From assembly GCA_002353825.1 (NCBI GenBank), contig DEKJ01000049.1, positions 149,665 to 165,705 on the forward strand: a DNA stretch of 16,041 nucleotides, written 5' to 3'. The notes under the pieces were generated by a model. It saw only the letters and a program-made list of their open reading frames with translations, ran no database searches and was not told the DNA's origin. The position numbers and the translations under genes were made by a program. Shown here piece by piece: positions 1 through 8,611 of this stretch; position 1 is the first letter of the stretch; each line of letters starts with the position of its first letter. The stretch is from Prevotella sp. UBA2725 (GTDB lineage: Bacteria; Bacteroidota; Bacteroidia; Bacteroidales; Bacteroidaceae).

Positions 1-15
1 CGTTCCTCGTGGCGG

Positions 16-40
16 AGCCGTGCCCTTTGGGGGCACGGCT
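16..40 (-). repeat. GC-rich hairpin downstream of the DGR-type target gene
   Basis: Perfect 10-bp inverted repeat, AGCCGTGCCC at 16-25 and GGGCACGGCT at 31-40, with a 5-nt loop. It lies 47 bases past the stop codon of the 467-aa gene. No T-run follows on the minus strand, so it does not read as an intrinsic terminator. In known DGRs a GC-rich stem-loop sits just after the variable repeat and helps targeting; assigning that role here is inference from position and shape. Confidence 0.6.
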
Positions 41-60
41 GGTGTGCTTTGTTTCCTTTC

Positions 61-86
61 GTCCGCAGCTGTCCGCTGTGGTCCGC
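61..86. repeat. Three GTCCGC direct repeats at exact 10-bp spacing
   Basis: GTCCGC starts at 61, 71 and 81, separated by AGCT and TGTG. On the coding strand this is GCGGAC three times directly after the TAA of the 467-aa gene, between it and the hairpin at 16-40. The helical-turn spacing could suit protein binding or be part of the DGR target-recognition segment. Function is unknown. Confidence 0.6.
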
Positions 87-1490
87 TTACGCTTGCCAGA
101 AAGGCTCCGTGTCCCAGTCCTCAGCTGCTTCGCAGAGGGCAGCCCCGTTGTACACCCAGGCGTACGAGGGACCAAGGTTGCCAGCGAAGCACGAAACGCC
201 CGCATTGCCGCCATTGTCCGCAGCGCCGAGAGCAAAAAGGCCGCGAAGGCCGGAGGTAATGCCGTTATGATAGAATCCGTCAGCGAAGAAAGTCGATTCA
301 CTTCCGCCGAACAGCGTCGGGAACATCAGCAGCTTAGCCTGACTCATCCGTTTCCCGAAATGCCAGCCTTCATCCATTGCCGGTATTGTTCCTATCTGCC
401 TCATGCCCGACGTGGTATCGGTAACGACTGGTGTCTTATCCCAGATGCGTTGTGCGAAGACGTTGATAGTCTTGTCGGCGTTGTATGTGATGTTGCAGCC
501 GTGCAACATTATCCAGAGGTAACGATAAAAGTTCTTCAGTCCGTAGAAGCACGGGATATTCTTAATAGTGAGTTTCACCGTGCTGCCATCCTTGACATCG
601 TAGCTGAATACGCCTGTGGCATCGCCCTTATCGGCAAGAGCATCGATGTCAAGCGTAGCATATTGATTGCCGAACGATGTATTCACATTATCTACGCCCA
701 TTCCAAGACCGCCCTGACGCAGTCCGTCTTTTGTCAGTGTGGCATTATATGGAGCCTGGATGTTACGGTTATGGAAGATGATACGGCAGAGTATGCCGAT
801 GACATAGATAACCGGGAACATCGACGCTCCCCACCTGTCACCATTCTTCTCAGCGTATTTCTGCAAGTTGTTCTCTGGTACATTGACGACTGGCTTGCCA
901 AGTAGCGTATTCCAAGCAGCATCGTTGTCAGCCACATTGTTACCGCCGCGGTACTGTGCAGTTCGGTTGCAGTAACTCACGAGGATGTTGTTCGTGCGGT
1001 CGAGGGCGGACGCTCCGGAACAGGCGATACTAAAGACAGGTATCTTATAGTTCCATCGTCCTGACATCGGAGCCATAGATACCGCCTCGTAGTCAAACAC
1101 ATCATCTTCCCACTGTGCATAATAGAACGGGATTCCCGTTCCCCACTGGTAGTGCCCCATAGAGCCATCAAGCTTCGCCGCGCCACCGTTGGCGAACTTG
1201 AAGTGCGTGTCGGAGGCGAGCTTACGCCGCGAGTGGTCGTTCTGTACCAGATAGCCGCCAAGGCCTAAGATGCTTGGCAGCTGCGCCAGCATCTGCAGGT
1301 CACCTATCGGCTCACCTTCCGTCGAAGAGCTGTCCTTGCGCCAGCGGCAGCCACAATAGGGTATCTTACTCTGTACTGCTGAGATGGGCACCAAGCCCGT
1401 CTTCTTCGCCGCTGGGTCGTAGCCAATCATACGGATATTCGCGTTGATGTTCGCGAACTCCTCAATCTTGTCAATTTTCGTTGTGTCCAT
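87..1490 (-). CDS. Phage tail-tip / receptor-binding protein with C-type-lectin-like variable domain (probable DGR target)
   Basis: 467 aa, ATG at 1490, TAA at 87; last gene of the tail operon, 15 bases after the fibre gene. No signal peptide. The first ~370 residues are not recognised. The C-terminal ~100 residues look like the C-type-lectin (formylglycine-generating-enzyme-like) fold used by DGR variable proteins: EGWHFGKRM near 374-382, GLRGLFALGAADNGGNAG at 414-431, then YNGAALC at 447-453. Of the 38 codons 414-451, 31 end in C or T, as expected when AAC/AAT template codons are randomised at their adenines. A hairpin follows the gene. Likely role: ligand binding at the virion tip. The fold and DGR link are pattern recognition; no template repeat or reverse transcriptase is visible because the window ends. 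A non-diversified lectin-fold protein is the alternative. Confidence 0.72.
   Translation of the reverse strand: MDTTKIDKIEEFANINANIRMIGYDPAAKKTGLVPISAVQSKIPYCGCRWRKDSSSTEGEPIGDLQMLAQLPSILGLGGYLVQNDHSRRKLASDTHFKFANGGAAKLDGSMGHYQWGTGIPFYYAQWEDDVFDYEAVSMAPMSGRWNYKIPVFSIACSGASALDRTNNILVSYCNRTAQYRGGNNVADNDAAWNTLLGKPVVNVPENNLQKYAEKNGDRWGASMFPVIYVIGILCRIIFHNRNIQAPYNATLTKDGLRQGGLGMGVDNVNTSFGNQYATLDIDALADKGDATGVFSYDVKDGSTVKLTIKNIPCFYGLKNFYRYLWIMLHGCNITYNADKTINVFAQRIWDKTPVVTDTTSGMRQIGTIPAMDEGWHFGKRMSQAKLLMFPTLFGGSESTFFADGFYHNGITSGLRGLFALGAADNGGNAGVSCFAGNLGPSYAWVYNGAALCEAAEDWDTEPFWQA
132..287 (-). other. Candidate DGR variable repeat (VR), approximate limits
   Basis: Covers codons ~402-453 of the 467-aa gene. 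It is dominated by NNC/NNT codons for Gly, Ala, Leu, Phe, Asp, Asn, Val, Cys and Tyr around conserved glycines. True borders can only be set against the template repeat, which is not in the window. Confidence 0.5.
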
Positions 1491-1505
1491 AATGTTATTT
1501 ATCTA

Positions 1506-4500
1506 TTATTCACCAGTAAAAACTCCTTCTATAGCATACCAGGATCCGCCCATACTCTTGAACCTTACGAATCTGTTCCAGTAAACTTTTACCGTAGTAC
1601 CTATGAAGTCGGTATATCCTATGTTAAGATTGTCAAATGTTGGAATGAATCTTTTTTCAGTAGACCCTGCATCCTCTGTTGCACTGCATCTGCAATACAT
1701 ATGATCCGTCGGTTCTGTACAGCCAATATGCAACCGGGGTATTCCTGGTTGTTTTTGAGTGGTCCATTTGACGAAGAAAGAGATCTCGAGACCGTCATAG
1801 TCAGACGCTTTCGGAAGCTTCACAAAGTAGTGGCCAGCTGCCGGCTCGTTATACAAATAACAATTTGCTGGCTCGCTGACCGGGTCTATCGTATAGTCTT
1901 TAACATTTGTCAGATCCTTCGTTTTCCCGTAAAACAGATTCGCTTTTACCTTACCATCAACATTAACGTCATGGAACTGGCCTCCATGCGCGATCATGTT
2001 GACAACTCTCAATATTCCTTCCTTAAAGTCGATGGCCACCAACGGCCTCCAATCTCTGTCATCACTTTCCGTGTACGTTTCCGGATCAAAGCTTTTATAG
2101 TCGTTGTCGTATATGTAGTCGTTCTTAGTGGTATCGAACCTTCTGCCTTTCTGTGACATCATAAAATCTCCGCAGAACACCGCCGACGCTATCTTGCCGA
2201 ATTCTGCCATCAGCATTTTTGCGATAACGAGCTCAAACTGCTGTGCCAGTCTCCAAACAGATGAGTCTGCCGAAGGCTCGTCGCCCTTACTGCTTCCGTT
2301 TTTTCTTTGATACCAGTATGCATCGTTGTGATGGACGATCGGCGTAAGGCTGTCCGTTCTTGTATAGGTGTTGGTGCTCAACCATTCTCCAGACATGAAT
2401 GCCATAGGCCCAATCTTGCCCTGTATATCATCATAAGTGTCTATGAATCCCGTAGCGAACATACCTTCTTCCAATTTTGGCATACAGATGTCGGCTTGGA
2501 CAGCTACGCCGCTCATTGGTGTAGGCTGCAGGCGGAAAAGTACGTGCTCTTCATCTGCAAAGACTCTTGACGCGCTATAAGATGACTTTGTCTTGAAGGT
2601 GATGGTGTGTTTTACGAAATCCCAGGTCGGACCGAGATTGAAGCTTGCACTAGCATCGGAACCAAGCCATGTCTCCTTACCGTCGATATACCCTTTCACC
2701 GATGTGTCTACACACGATGGATATATGTAAGTATTCAACATCGAAGACTTGTCCCATACACGTACCCAGTTTAGTGTCGCCGTGCCATAGTCCACGGTAT
2801 CCCTGTCACTGTCATTCGGAGAAAGATAGGCTTCAAGCAGGTATTCTCCGGTAGAAGGTACGGTAAAATCAATTGTTATGCTTTTGTCGCTGGTACTGTC
2901 AGTGTTACCACTTGTGGACCATGCCCATGCAACATCAAAGATATAAACGGCCAAGCTTTTACCCTTGCTTCGTGCTGTTGAGCTGATGTGCCCATTGAAG
3001 ACAAGACGGTATTGATGTCCCGCAAACAGGGATAATTTCTGCGTAGCGAATCCATATTTATTGCTGGTCTCGTTGATTTGTAAATTATTAATGCCTAATC
3101 TTTCCCAGAAAGACAGTGTATACCATGTTGATGGCTTGATCTTACGAATGGTGCCTGGGCTCCATATTGTCTGGCTGAGTACTTCCTTATACTGGCTTTC
3201 GCTGCTTCTTCGAGTATTCCAGTCTCGGTAATAGTTACGTCCGTTCTGCCCTCCTTGTATGATATGTTTTATTGGATCATCCGGCACACTTCCCACATAA
3301 CTACTTTTCGTTTCCCATGCGTCCATGTGGTCGTCATCGCGGAATGCTGCGTTATCCAACAGGTTGGGATTGCAACCGCTCTGATAGACGGTGACCAGCT
3401 CGGGAATCGAGTAGACAGTGCTGGACTTGGTGTATACCGTCTTTACGCATTTCCATACGTATGGCTTCTCTTCGGAGGCGTTAGGGAAAGTTTCAGACCA
3501 CATATCCGAAGAATTGTAGGTTGTCATATTGGCTTGATCGGAGGCAAGGAACAAAGAAGTCTGCGAGACAATTCCGTTACCGTCATCACCTTTGTCGCCC
3601 CTATCTCCTGTCTCTCCTTTATCGCCCTTTTCACCCGTGAGTCTTACGTATGTGGGCTCACCGTCTTTTGTTGTCTCGTCGCTGTATTTCTGGACCTTCA
3701 TCCAAAGGTACGGCCATGCATCCGTAGTGGCTACGGGGGCATCTTGCCATGTAGAGCGTCCGGTAGGGAACGGGGCTGTCGTCGGTGTATATATTGTCTT
3801 TGCGGTGGAATTGTTGAAGGTATAGTCCGTCCACGCTCCACCGTCACCTTTCTCGCCGACAATACGTATCTCCGAACTCCAAGTTTGGCCTCCATCCTTG
3901 CTCGTACGCATCCATTTGTCTGCTTTCAGATACGGATCATGCCAGTTAATGGCATCCGAAGAATATTGCGCCAGCACAGATGTACCGGCTGGACCTTGCT
4001 CACCCGTGAGCCGTACATATCTCGGATAGCCGTCTTTTGTTGTAGCGTCGCTGTATTTTTGTATCTTCATCCAAAGATACGGGTATTCTTTGATGGGCAG
4101 CAAAGGCTTATCCTGCCAGTAGCTCTGGTATAGATGCGTGGGTTCTACCGCAGAACCGTCTGTGCTAAGATCGGATGAAAGGTTAAAGGTGTAGTCCGTC
4201 CATGGGCCGGATTCACCCTTTTCTCCTACGATACGGAACCAGCCTGAGAAATTGCTTTCAGTGGTCATTTTAGTGCGCATCCATTCACAGCCATCAACAA
4301 AACTGTTGAAGATGTTCGTATCGTCCGGACTTCCGTCACTCTTGCTCTTGCAGTACTGTACCTCAAAGCTGTTACCGTCGGTGAATGGTGAGATAGTCAC
4401 CTCATCATACGCTTCCTGTTGATCGTCACCCATAAGTTTATAATATCTCGAAGACGTATTGCCCTTGGCAATCGCCACCGTTAGCGGGTTGCTGACATAG

Positions 4501-4721
4501 CTGTTTGTACCGTCCGTAAAGTACAGTGAGGAGGAGAGTGCGGCCTTCTCGCGCTTGCTGCCCGTTATCTTCATGGCTGTAAGCGTGATGACTGCCGCAC
4601 TGTCCGTAACGTTCGGAGTGGCGTTCGAGCAGACAATGCGGTACACCACCGCATCGGCGCCGGGAGCCCCGTCCTTCGGGGCGGGGAAGAGCTTGTCAAG
4701 TGCTGATATTATTCTTATCAT
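1506..4721 (-). CDS. Large modular phage tail fibre/spike with collagen-like triplets
   Basis: 1071 aa. ATG at 4721 overlaps the upstream TGA (ATGA), suggesting translational coupling. Visible modules: a short Gly-rich start (KDGAPGAD, 16-23); two tandem ~123-aa repeats (about 119-247 and 249-370), each with WMRT, RIVGEKG, WTDYTFN, PYLWMK, KYSD and YVRLTGE; a collagen-like run of Gly-X-Y triplets with glycines at 363, 366, 369, 372, 375, 378 and 381; a beta-rich stretch (~450-760) resembling carbohydrate-binding jelly rolls; a CBM5/12-like segment (776-826); then a fibre-like segment with VNVDGKVKAN (919-928) and a beta-rich C-terminus. Collagen-like tracts and repeated beta modules suit a trimeric fibre that links the baseplate to the receptor-binding tip encoded next. 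No peptidase or lyase motif seen. Tail-fibre class is well supported; individual module names are less certain. Confidence 0.8.
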   Translation of the reverse strand: MIRIISALDKLFPAPKDGAPGADAVVYRIVCSNATPNVTDSAAVITLTAMKITGSKREKAALSSSLYFTDGTNSYVSNPLTVAIAKGNTSSRYYKLMGDDQQEAYDEVTISPFTDGNSFEVQYCKSKSDGSPDDTNIFNSFVDGCEWMRTKMTTESNFSGWFRIVGEKGESGPWTDYTFNLSSDLSTDGSAVEPTHLYQSYWQDKPLLPIKEYPYLWMKIQKYSDATTKDGYPRYVRLTGEQGPAGTSVLAQYSSDAINWHDPYLKADKWMRTSKDGGQTWSSEIRIVGEKGDGGAWTDYTFNNSTAKTIYTPTTAPFPTGRSTWQDAPVATTDAWPYLWMKVQKYSDETTKDGEPTYVRLTGEKGDKGETGDRGDKGDDGNGIVSQTSLFLASDQANMTTYNSSDMWSETFPNASEEKPYVWKCVKTVYTKSSTVYSIPELVTVYQSGCNPNLLDNAAFRDDDHMDAWETKSSYVGSVPDDPIKHIIQGGQNGRNYYRDWNTRRSSESQYKEVLSQTIWSPGTIRKIKPSTWYTLSFWERLGINNLQINETSNKYGFATQKLSLFAGHQYRLVFNGHISSTARSKGKSLAVYIFDVAWAWSTSGNTDSTSDKSITIDFTVPSTGEYLLEAYLSPNDSDRDTVDYGTATLNWVRVWDKSSMLNTYIYPSCVDTSVKGYIDGKETWLGSDASASFNLGPTWDFVKHTITFKTKSSYSASRVFADEEHVLFRLQPTPMSGVAVQADICMPKLEEGMFATGFIDTYDDIQGKIGPMAFMSGEWLSTNTYTRTDSLTPIVHHNDAYWYQRKNGSSKGDEPSADSSVWRLAQQFELVIAKMLMAEFGKIASAVFCGDFMMSQKGRRFDTTKNDYIYDNDYKSFDPETYTESDDRDWRPLVAIDFKEGILRVVNMIAHGGQFHDVNVDGKVKANLFYGKTKDLTNVKDYTIDPVSEPANCYLYNEPAAGHYFVKLPKASDYDGLEISFFVKWTTQKQPGIPRLHIGCTEPTDHMYCRCSATEDAGSTEKRFIPTFDNLNIGYTDFIGTTVKVYWNRFVRFKSMGGSWYAIEGVFTGE
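3612..4367 (-). repeat. Tandem in-gene duplication in the tail fibre gene
   Basis: Two copies of a ~123-codon unit. The plus-strand string CCGTCTTTTGTTGT at 3661 recurs at 4030, exactly 369 bases later, and CGTCGCTGTATTT and CTTCATCCAAAG follow in both copies. The high nucleotide identity in these stretches suggests a fairly recent duplication or gene conversion. Confidence 0.8.
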
Positions 4722-5770
4722 GAGTTCCTGCGTGCTTCTATGCGCACGGCGAGACCGCTGTGCTTTTCGATATTGTCATAAGTAAGGGTCTTCTCCGTCA
4801 CGTCGGTAACGGCGTTGCCGGCGTTGTCGGTAAACGAGAAGATGAAGCTCCACCCGGTGGAGAGCTCGCCCGTAGAGCGGTCATAGACCTTTGGATTGTA
4901 GGTCACCGTCTGGCCCGTCTTGACGCTCTGCGAAGGGAGGCTGCGGCCGATGTCGATATAGAACGGGTCGTGGATATCCGTTGCCTCGGCTGTGCCGATA
5001 TAAGTCTGATTGCTATATTTGGCCAGGCAGCGGAACAGCTCTGCGCCCTCCACACCGGCATTGTAAAGCTTTAGCGTCTGACCGTTCACCTCCTGCATGT
5101 CGGCGATGGTGACCATATCCTTCCATGTGCCGCTCTCGTTGCGCTGCCACTGGTATGCGGCTCCGTCCACGTTGATGCCGGCGCGCTGCAGGTTGGCGGT
5201 GAACTGCACCCAGTCGTTGTCGTTCGACAGCACGTTGTCGCCGCTGCCGTCTGCGCCCGTACAGTTGATGAGAACCTTGAAGCTGTCACCGGCAGAGGCC
5301 ATAATGGGGATGAGCTGCGAGCATATCACTTCCATGGCCCGATACGAGCTCTTGTAGTAGATATATTTGTCGCTCTTGTATTTGTCCGTAAGGTTACCCT
5401 TGATCTTCAGCGCGGGAAATGTCTTGCCATTGGCGGTTACTGTGGTCAGCTCGAAGTAGTCTTTCCATACATCCTTCACCTTGCCGTCCTGCAGGATGCC
5501 ACCCTCGTCCGTCAGGCTGCCGATGTAAAACTGCTGCCCTGCCGTCTCCGGCACGACGATGTCGCCGCGCTTCGTGGAGTAGGGCTTGGGATGAATGAGC
5601 GCGGGGTGCTTCGTGAAGTCCGTAGCCACCACCTTGCCCGTCGAGGGATTGTAATATTGCTGGAGACCCAGATCTGTCTCGCCGTTGACCCATACGATGC
5701 CCATGGCCGGGGTGAGGGTGTCACCGTCGTCAAAGGAATAGATATGGTCGATTGCTGATAATGTGTTCAT
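4718..5770 (-). CDS. Phage tail/baseplate protein with Ig-like domains
   Basis: 350 aa, ATG at 5770, TGA overlapping the fibre start by ATGA. I do not recognise a named family. The middle (about 187-262) looks Ig-like: AAYQWQRNESGTWKDM at 204-219, then a strand pattern through ELFRCLAKYS at 244-253. A second beta-rich domain (~275-350) starts after DPFYIDIGRSLP and contains TGQTVTYNP. The same Y-x-W plus G-x-x-W-x-D pattern occurs in the 384-aa protein two genes upstream, so the two are probably distant paralogues. Position between tail genes and tight spacing (12 bases after the 66-aa gene) support an adaptor or decorating role in the tail. Function is inference from context. Confidence 0.6.
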   Translation of the reverse strand: MNTLSAIDHIYSFDDGDTLTPAMGIVWVNGETDLGLQQYYNPSTGKVVATDFTKHPALIHPKPYSTKRGDIVVPETAGQQFYIGSLTDEGGILQDGKVKDVWKDYFELTTVTANGKTFPALKIKGNLTDKYKSDKYIYYKSSYRAMEVICSQLIPIMASAGDSFKVLINCTGADGSGDNVLSNDNDWVQFTANLQRAGINVDGAAYQWQRNESGTWKDMVTIADMQEVNGQTLKLYNAGVEGAELFRCLAKYSNQTYIGTAEATDIHDPFYIDIGRSLPSQSVKTGQTVTYNPKVYDRSTGELSTGWSFIFSFTDNAGNAVTDVTEKTLTYDNIEKHSGLAVRIEARRNS

Positions 5771-5782
5771 AATCTTCTGTCT

Positions 5783-5983
5783 TTACTTGTTCGTTACCTG
5801 ATCAATGAATTTCTGAGCCTCCCACGCACTGACATAGCGTGCACCCATCTGCTTGGCAGCCTCGATGCCAAACACCTCGAGGTCTGATGTGTTCACCACG
5901 TATCCGTGCTCTTCGTCTCCTGTACGGAAGTCTGTCAAGGCCAGTTTTCTGGCCAGTGTGGCAGGAATGATATAGTAGTCCAT
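5783..5983 (-). CDS. Small phage protein, 66 aa, between tail genes
   Basis: 66 aa, ATG at 5983, TAA at 5783. It sits 12 bases after the 384-aa gene and 12 bases before the 350-aa gene, clearly in the same operon and frame-consistent with no better overlapping ORF. The sequence is soluble and mixed (MDYYIIPATLARKLALTD start, then a short C-terminal helix with AWEAQKFIDQV). No transmembrane segment or known motif. Could be a tail chaperone or a small baseplate part; function unknown. Confidence 0.65.
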   Translation of the reverse strand: MDYYIIPATLARKLALTDFRTGDEEHGYVVNTSDLEVFGIEAAKQMGARYVSAWEAQKFIDQVTNK

Positions 5984-5995
5984 ATGCTTTTTGTT

Positions 5996-7150
5996 TTAAT
6001 CGGTTTCTATCTCTGATGTCGGGAACCTTGCCACGATGGGCTTCCCGTCGCTGTCGGCAAGCACGGTGCCGCCGGACAGCTCGACAGGCTGATAAGCGCT
6101 CAACTCTCGGCAGACGCCGGCAAGCTGATGGTCGCCGGTGAGCTGCTCTCGCTGTACGACGAACTCGGTTCCGTTTCCAAGGCTTTTCCATGCCGACTTC
6201 TCGTCTTCACGGTAGAACAGCTGGATGTCGAAATACTGTTGCGGATTCTTGATGTCGCCCTGTCTGTTCGTAACCTTGGCCACGGCTTCGGTCTGACGGG
6301 TTGTGCTCTGCAGAAACTTGGCATACGCAAACTCGTAGGTGTCTTCCCATTGCCCATACCAGCGTCGGAGCAGCGTCGAGGCACTGTATATCTGCGTCGG
6401 GTCGCTCTTTGGCCATCCCATCACGCGAAGCACCGTATGCTGAACAAAATCCACGTCGACGGTAATCTGCGAGCCGTCCTTGCCGCCGACATACCACAGA
6501 TCCGATGATTCGTCGATGTCGCGCCACGTCTTGGTGCCCGCCTCGAAGGTCTGCCATTTATATCCGGCGTGGGTGCTGTCGAGGGGTACACCGCCGTTCA
6601 GCAGCACGGCCTCAATGGGAAACTTGCCGTAGTTCTTAAACGGAGAGAAGTTCATCTTCGACGGGAAACGGAGCTCCAGGTTTATGTTTGTCTCTGTCTC
6701 GTCGGCCGTGTTCAGTGTCTTGTGCCAATTAAACTTTGAGGTCTCGTTTCTTACCGGGTTATAGTATTCGCCGTAGAAGTCTACGGAGATCATTTGGGTC
6801 TGGCTGACGTTCTTCCGGATGGTCAGCGCATGGACGGTATCGACATAGTAGTCGCCCGTCGTCGGGCTCGTTCCCTTGGTCAGTGGGATGACGTTCTTCC
6901 CGTCTACAAGGCGAAGTGTCCACACAACGTTCTTCATCGACGAGGCATAGTCGCCCGTAGGGATGTTGCCCTCCGGGTCGCTAACCACGAGCTTCGGTTT
7001 CACCTGATAGGGGGTGAGCGTCCTGTCGGGGACGTATGTACCCAGCAGGGTGTTGTACTTCTGTATGTTACTGCCGCCAAGCTCCAGCATGGAGAAGGCA
7101 AAGCTCAGCGTTGGGTGCAGTACCCGCCCGCCGGTTATCTTCATCTTCAT
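5996..7150 (-). CDS. Phage tail/baseplate protein with Ig-like segment
   Basis: 384 aa, ATG at 7150. AAGGA ends 7 bases before the ATG, one of the few visible Shine-Dalgarno-like sites here; a second in-frame ATG two codons on (MKMK) is possible. Beta-rich throughout, no signal peptide or membrane segment. Residues about 180-250 carry an Ig-like pattern (HAGYKWQ at 194-200, KTWRDI at 207-212, HTVLRVMGWP at 238-247), similar in layout to residues 204-253 of the 350-aa protein. An N-terminal GGRVLHPTLSFAFSMLELGG segment is unlike the paralogue. It follows the 477-aa tail gene by 12 bases. Probably a structural part of the tail appendage; the exact role is unknown. Confidence 0.6.
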   Translation of the reverse strand: MKMKITGGRVLHPTLSFAFSMLELGGSNIQKYNTLLGTYVPDRTLTPYQVKPKLVVSDPEGNIPTGDYASSMKNVVWTLRLVDGKNVIPLTKGTSPTTGDYYVDTVHALTIRKNVSQTQMISVDFYGEYYNPVRNETSKFNWHKTLNTADETETNINLELRFPSKMNFSPFKNYGKFPIEAVLLNGGVPLDSTHAGYKWQTFEAGTKTWRDIDESSDLWYVGGKDGSQITVDVDFVQHTVLRVMGWPKSDPTQIYSASTLLRRWYGQWEDTYEFAYAKFLQSTTRQTEAVAKVTNRQGDIKNPQQYFDIQLFYREDEKSAWKSLGNGTEFVVQREQLTGDHQLAGVCRELSAYQPVELSGGTVLADSDGKPIVARFPTSEIETD

Positions 7151-7162
7151 ATCGTGTCCTTA

Positions 7163-8596
7163 TTATATCACTATTGTATAGTCCTGGTCATAGCTGCTAC
7201 CGTCGGGAAAGACCACCACCACTTTGTATCCTACCTGACTGCCTGCTTCCCATACCGACGGAAGGTCGACTCTCGAGTCTACGTTCAGGCTCAGACTATG
7301 GTAGCTCTGGTGGCTGGCGTTCCACGCTGTGTCGCCGTCGGCATCGTCGCTCTCACGAAGCCAGCTCACCGTGCATCCGGTGAGATCCTCTTCCCGCAGC
7401 TGCATCTCTGCGTTCCATACGGTGGCTGCCAGCGTCGTTGTCCAGTCTGTACCGGCACGGAACCAGTTGCCCGCCGAACTGACGATGCTGATGCTCATGT
7501 TAGAGCCGCCAATGAGGCACGTCCAGTTGGTGTTGCCATATCTCGGCTCGCTGCCTGAGCACTCATCCACGGAGCACTCCCAATAACAGCCTTTCCACCA
7601 TACGCGGTCCTTATAATAGCCATTGGCAGTATCGTCCCATCCCTTGATATACTTCCTCGACGCGTTCCACTGCCCGCAGTCGCGTGCTTGGTACATGGGC
7701 TTGCCCAGATAGTCCAGTTGGATGATGTTCTCGGCCAATAAGGTCTTGGCATAGAGGCAGGGCTGGTCCTTGGAGATGACGCCTTTCTGCAGCAGGTCGT
7801 GGACGGCCTGTATGTCGGGTGGCAGACCCACGAAGGCGGCGTAGTTCGAGCCATGTTTCGAGTCCTCGATGATGGGCTTGTCCACGCCTTGCAGGAAGAG
7901 CCATCGACCATCGTTGGAGGAGACGAACCACACGCTCTGACGGGAGGTGTCCAAAGTATTGCCCCAGCGGATGACGCGCGCCGTGGCCACGGGTGCGTAG
8001 TTCTTTCCACCCGGAACGTCGCTGTCTGCGTACAGCGAGCAGACGGCGGTGTTGGCTTCCGTGTCCACCTTGTCTACACGCAGCCAGAACGAGTAATAGG
8101 TCTTGCCCGTATCGAGGCGGTTCACCTTGCCCAGCAGAATGTCGTTGACGTGGAAGGTGTGGTGGTCGGCATCATACTCCTTGCGGAAGGTCAGCGTGTA
8201 TTGTCCGATATCGGTGTGCTCCACCTTCTCGATGATGCCCTTGTCTGTGAAGTAGGTGTCGCCCTCCAACACGTTCTGATGGTTGAACACCAGTTCGTTG
8301 AAGATGGCGGAGCCGTCGACGCGGATGGAGCCGCAGACGATGGATCCGTCGGGGTTGAGCCGTATCTGCTTGCTCTCGCCGACGATACAGCCCATGAGCA
8401 GCGTGAGCAGCCCGGAGGCGGTGTCGTCGGTGTCCTTACGCAGGAAAGGCGCTCCGGCAAGGTACGACAGCAGCGCGAGGAAGGCGTTGCCTATCCTCGT
8501 GGCAGTGTTGGCATACGTTCGGCGTTCGTCGCGTATGCCCTCGTACATGGTACGCAGCTGCTGCAATGCTTGTGTCGTTGTGAGTGTATCTGCCAT
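7163..8596 (-). CDS. Phage tail/appendage structural protein, first gene of the tail operon
   Basis: 477 aa. I chose ATG 8596 over the longer form from 8665 because a promoter box (8612-8619) lies between them and the protein reads naturally from MADTLTTTQALQQLR. Residues 10-46 form an amphipathic helix with ALLSYLAG at its end, followed by FLRKDTDDTASG (51-62), a motif I associate with Bacteroidetes phage tail proteins. A long beta-rich middle follows, then a CBM5/12-like segment at about 308-363 (paired Trp/Tyr with GCYWEC and NTNWTCLIG), and a C-terminal Ig-like strand pattern ending GYKVVVVFPDG. It probably attaches the appendage to the tail and contacts carbohydrate. Tail class comes from context plus motif recall; the exact role is unproven. 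Confidence 0.68.
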   Translation of the reverse strand: MADTLTTTQALQQLRTMYEGIRDERRTYANTATRIGNAFLALLSYLAGAPFLRKDTDDTASGLLTLLMGCIVGESKQIRLNPDGSIVCGSIRVDGSAIFNELVFNHQNVLEGDTYFTDKGIIEKVEHTDIGQYTLTFRKEYDADHHTFHVNDILLGKVNRLDTGKTYYSFWLRVDKVDTEANTAVCSLYADSDVPGGKNYAPVATARVIRWGNTLDTSRQSVWFVSSNDGRWLFLQGVDKPIIEDSKHGSNYAAFVGLPPDIQAVHDLLQKGVISKDQPCLYAKTLLAENIIQLDYLGKPMYQARDCGQWNASRKYIKGWDDTANGYYKDRVWWKGCYWECSVDECSGSEPRYGNTNWTCLIGGSNMSISIVSSAGNWFRAGTDWTTTLAATVWNAEMQLREEDLTGCTVSWLRESDDADGDTAWNASHQSYHSLSLNVDSRVDLPSVWEAGSQVGYKVVVVFPDGSSYDQDYTIVI

Positions 8597-8611
8597 ATTC
8601 GTTCTTTTCCG

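Noticed and set aside
16..40. Hairpin as intrinsic terminator of the tail operon
   Set aside because: No T-run follows on the minus strand.
9..905. 298-codon plus-strand open frame
   Set aside because: Antisense to the 467-aa tail-tip gene, whose frame is complete and fits the operon; no promoter and an implausible composition.
3255..4133. 292-codon plus-strand open frame
   Set aside because: Antisense to the tail fibre repeats; Cys- and Val-rich nonsense-like protein.
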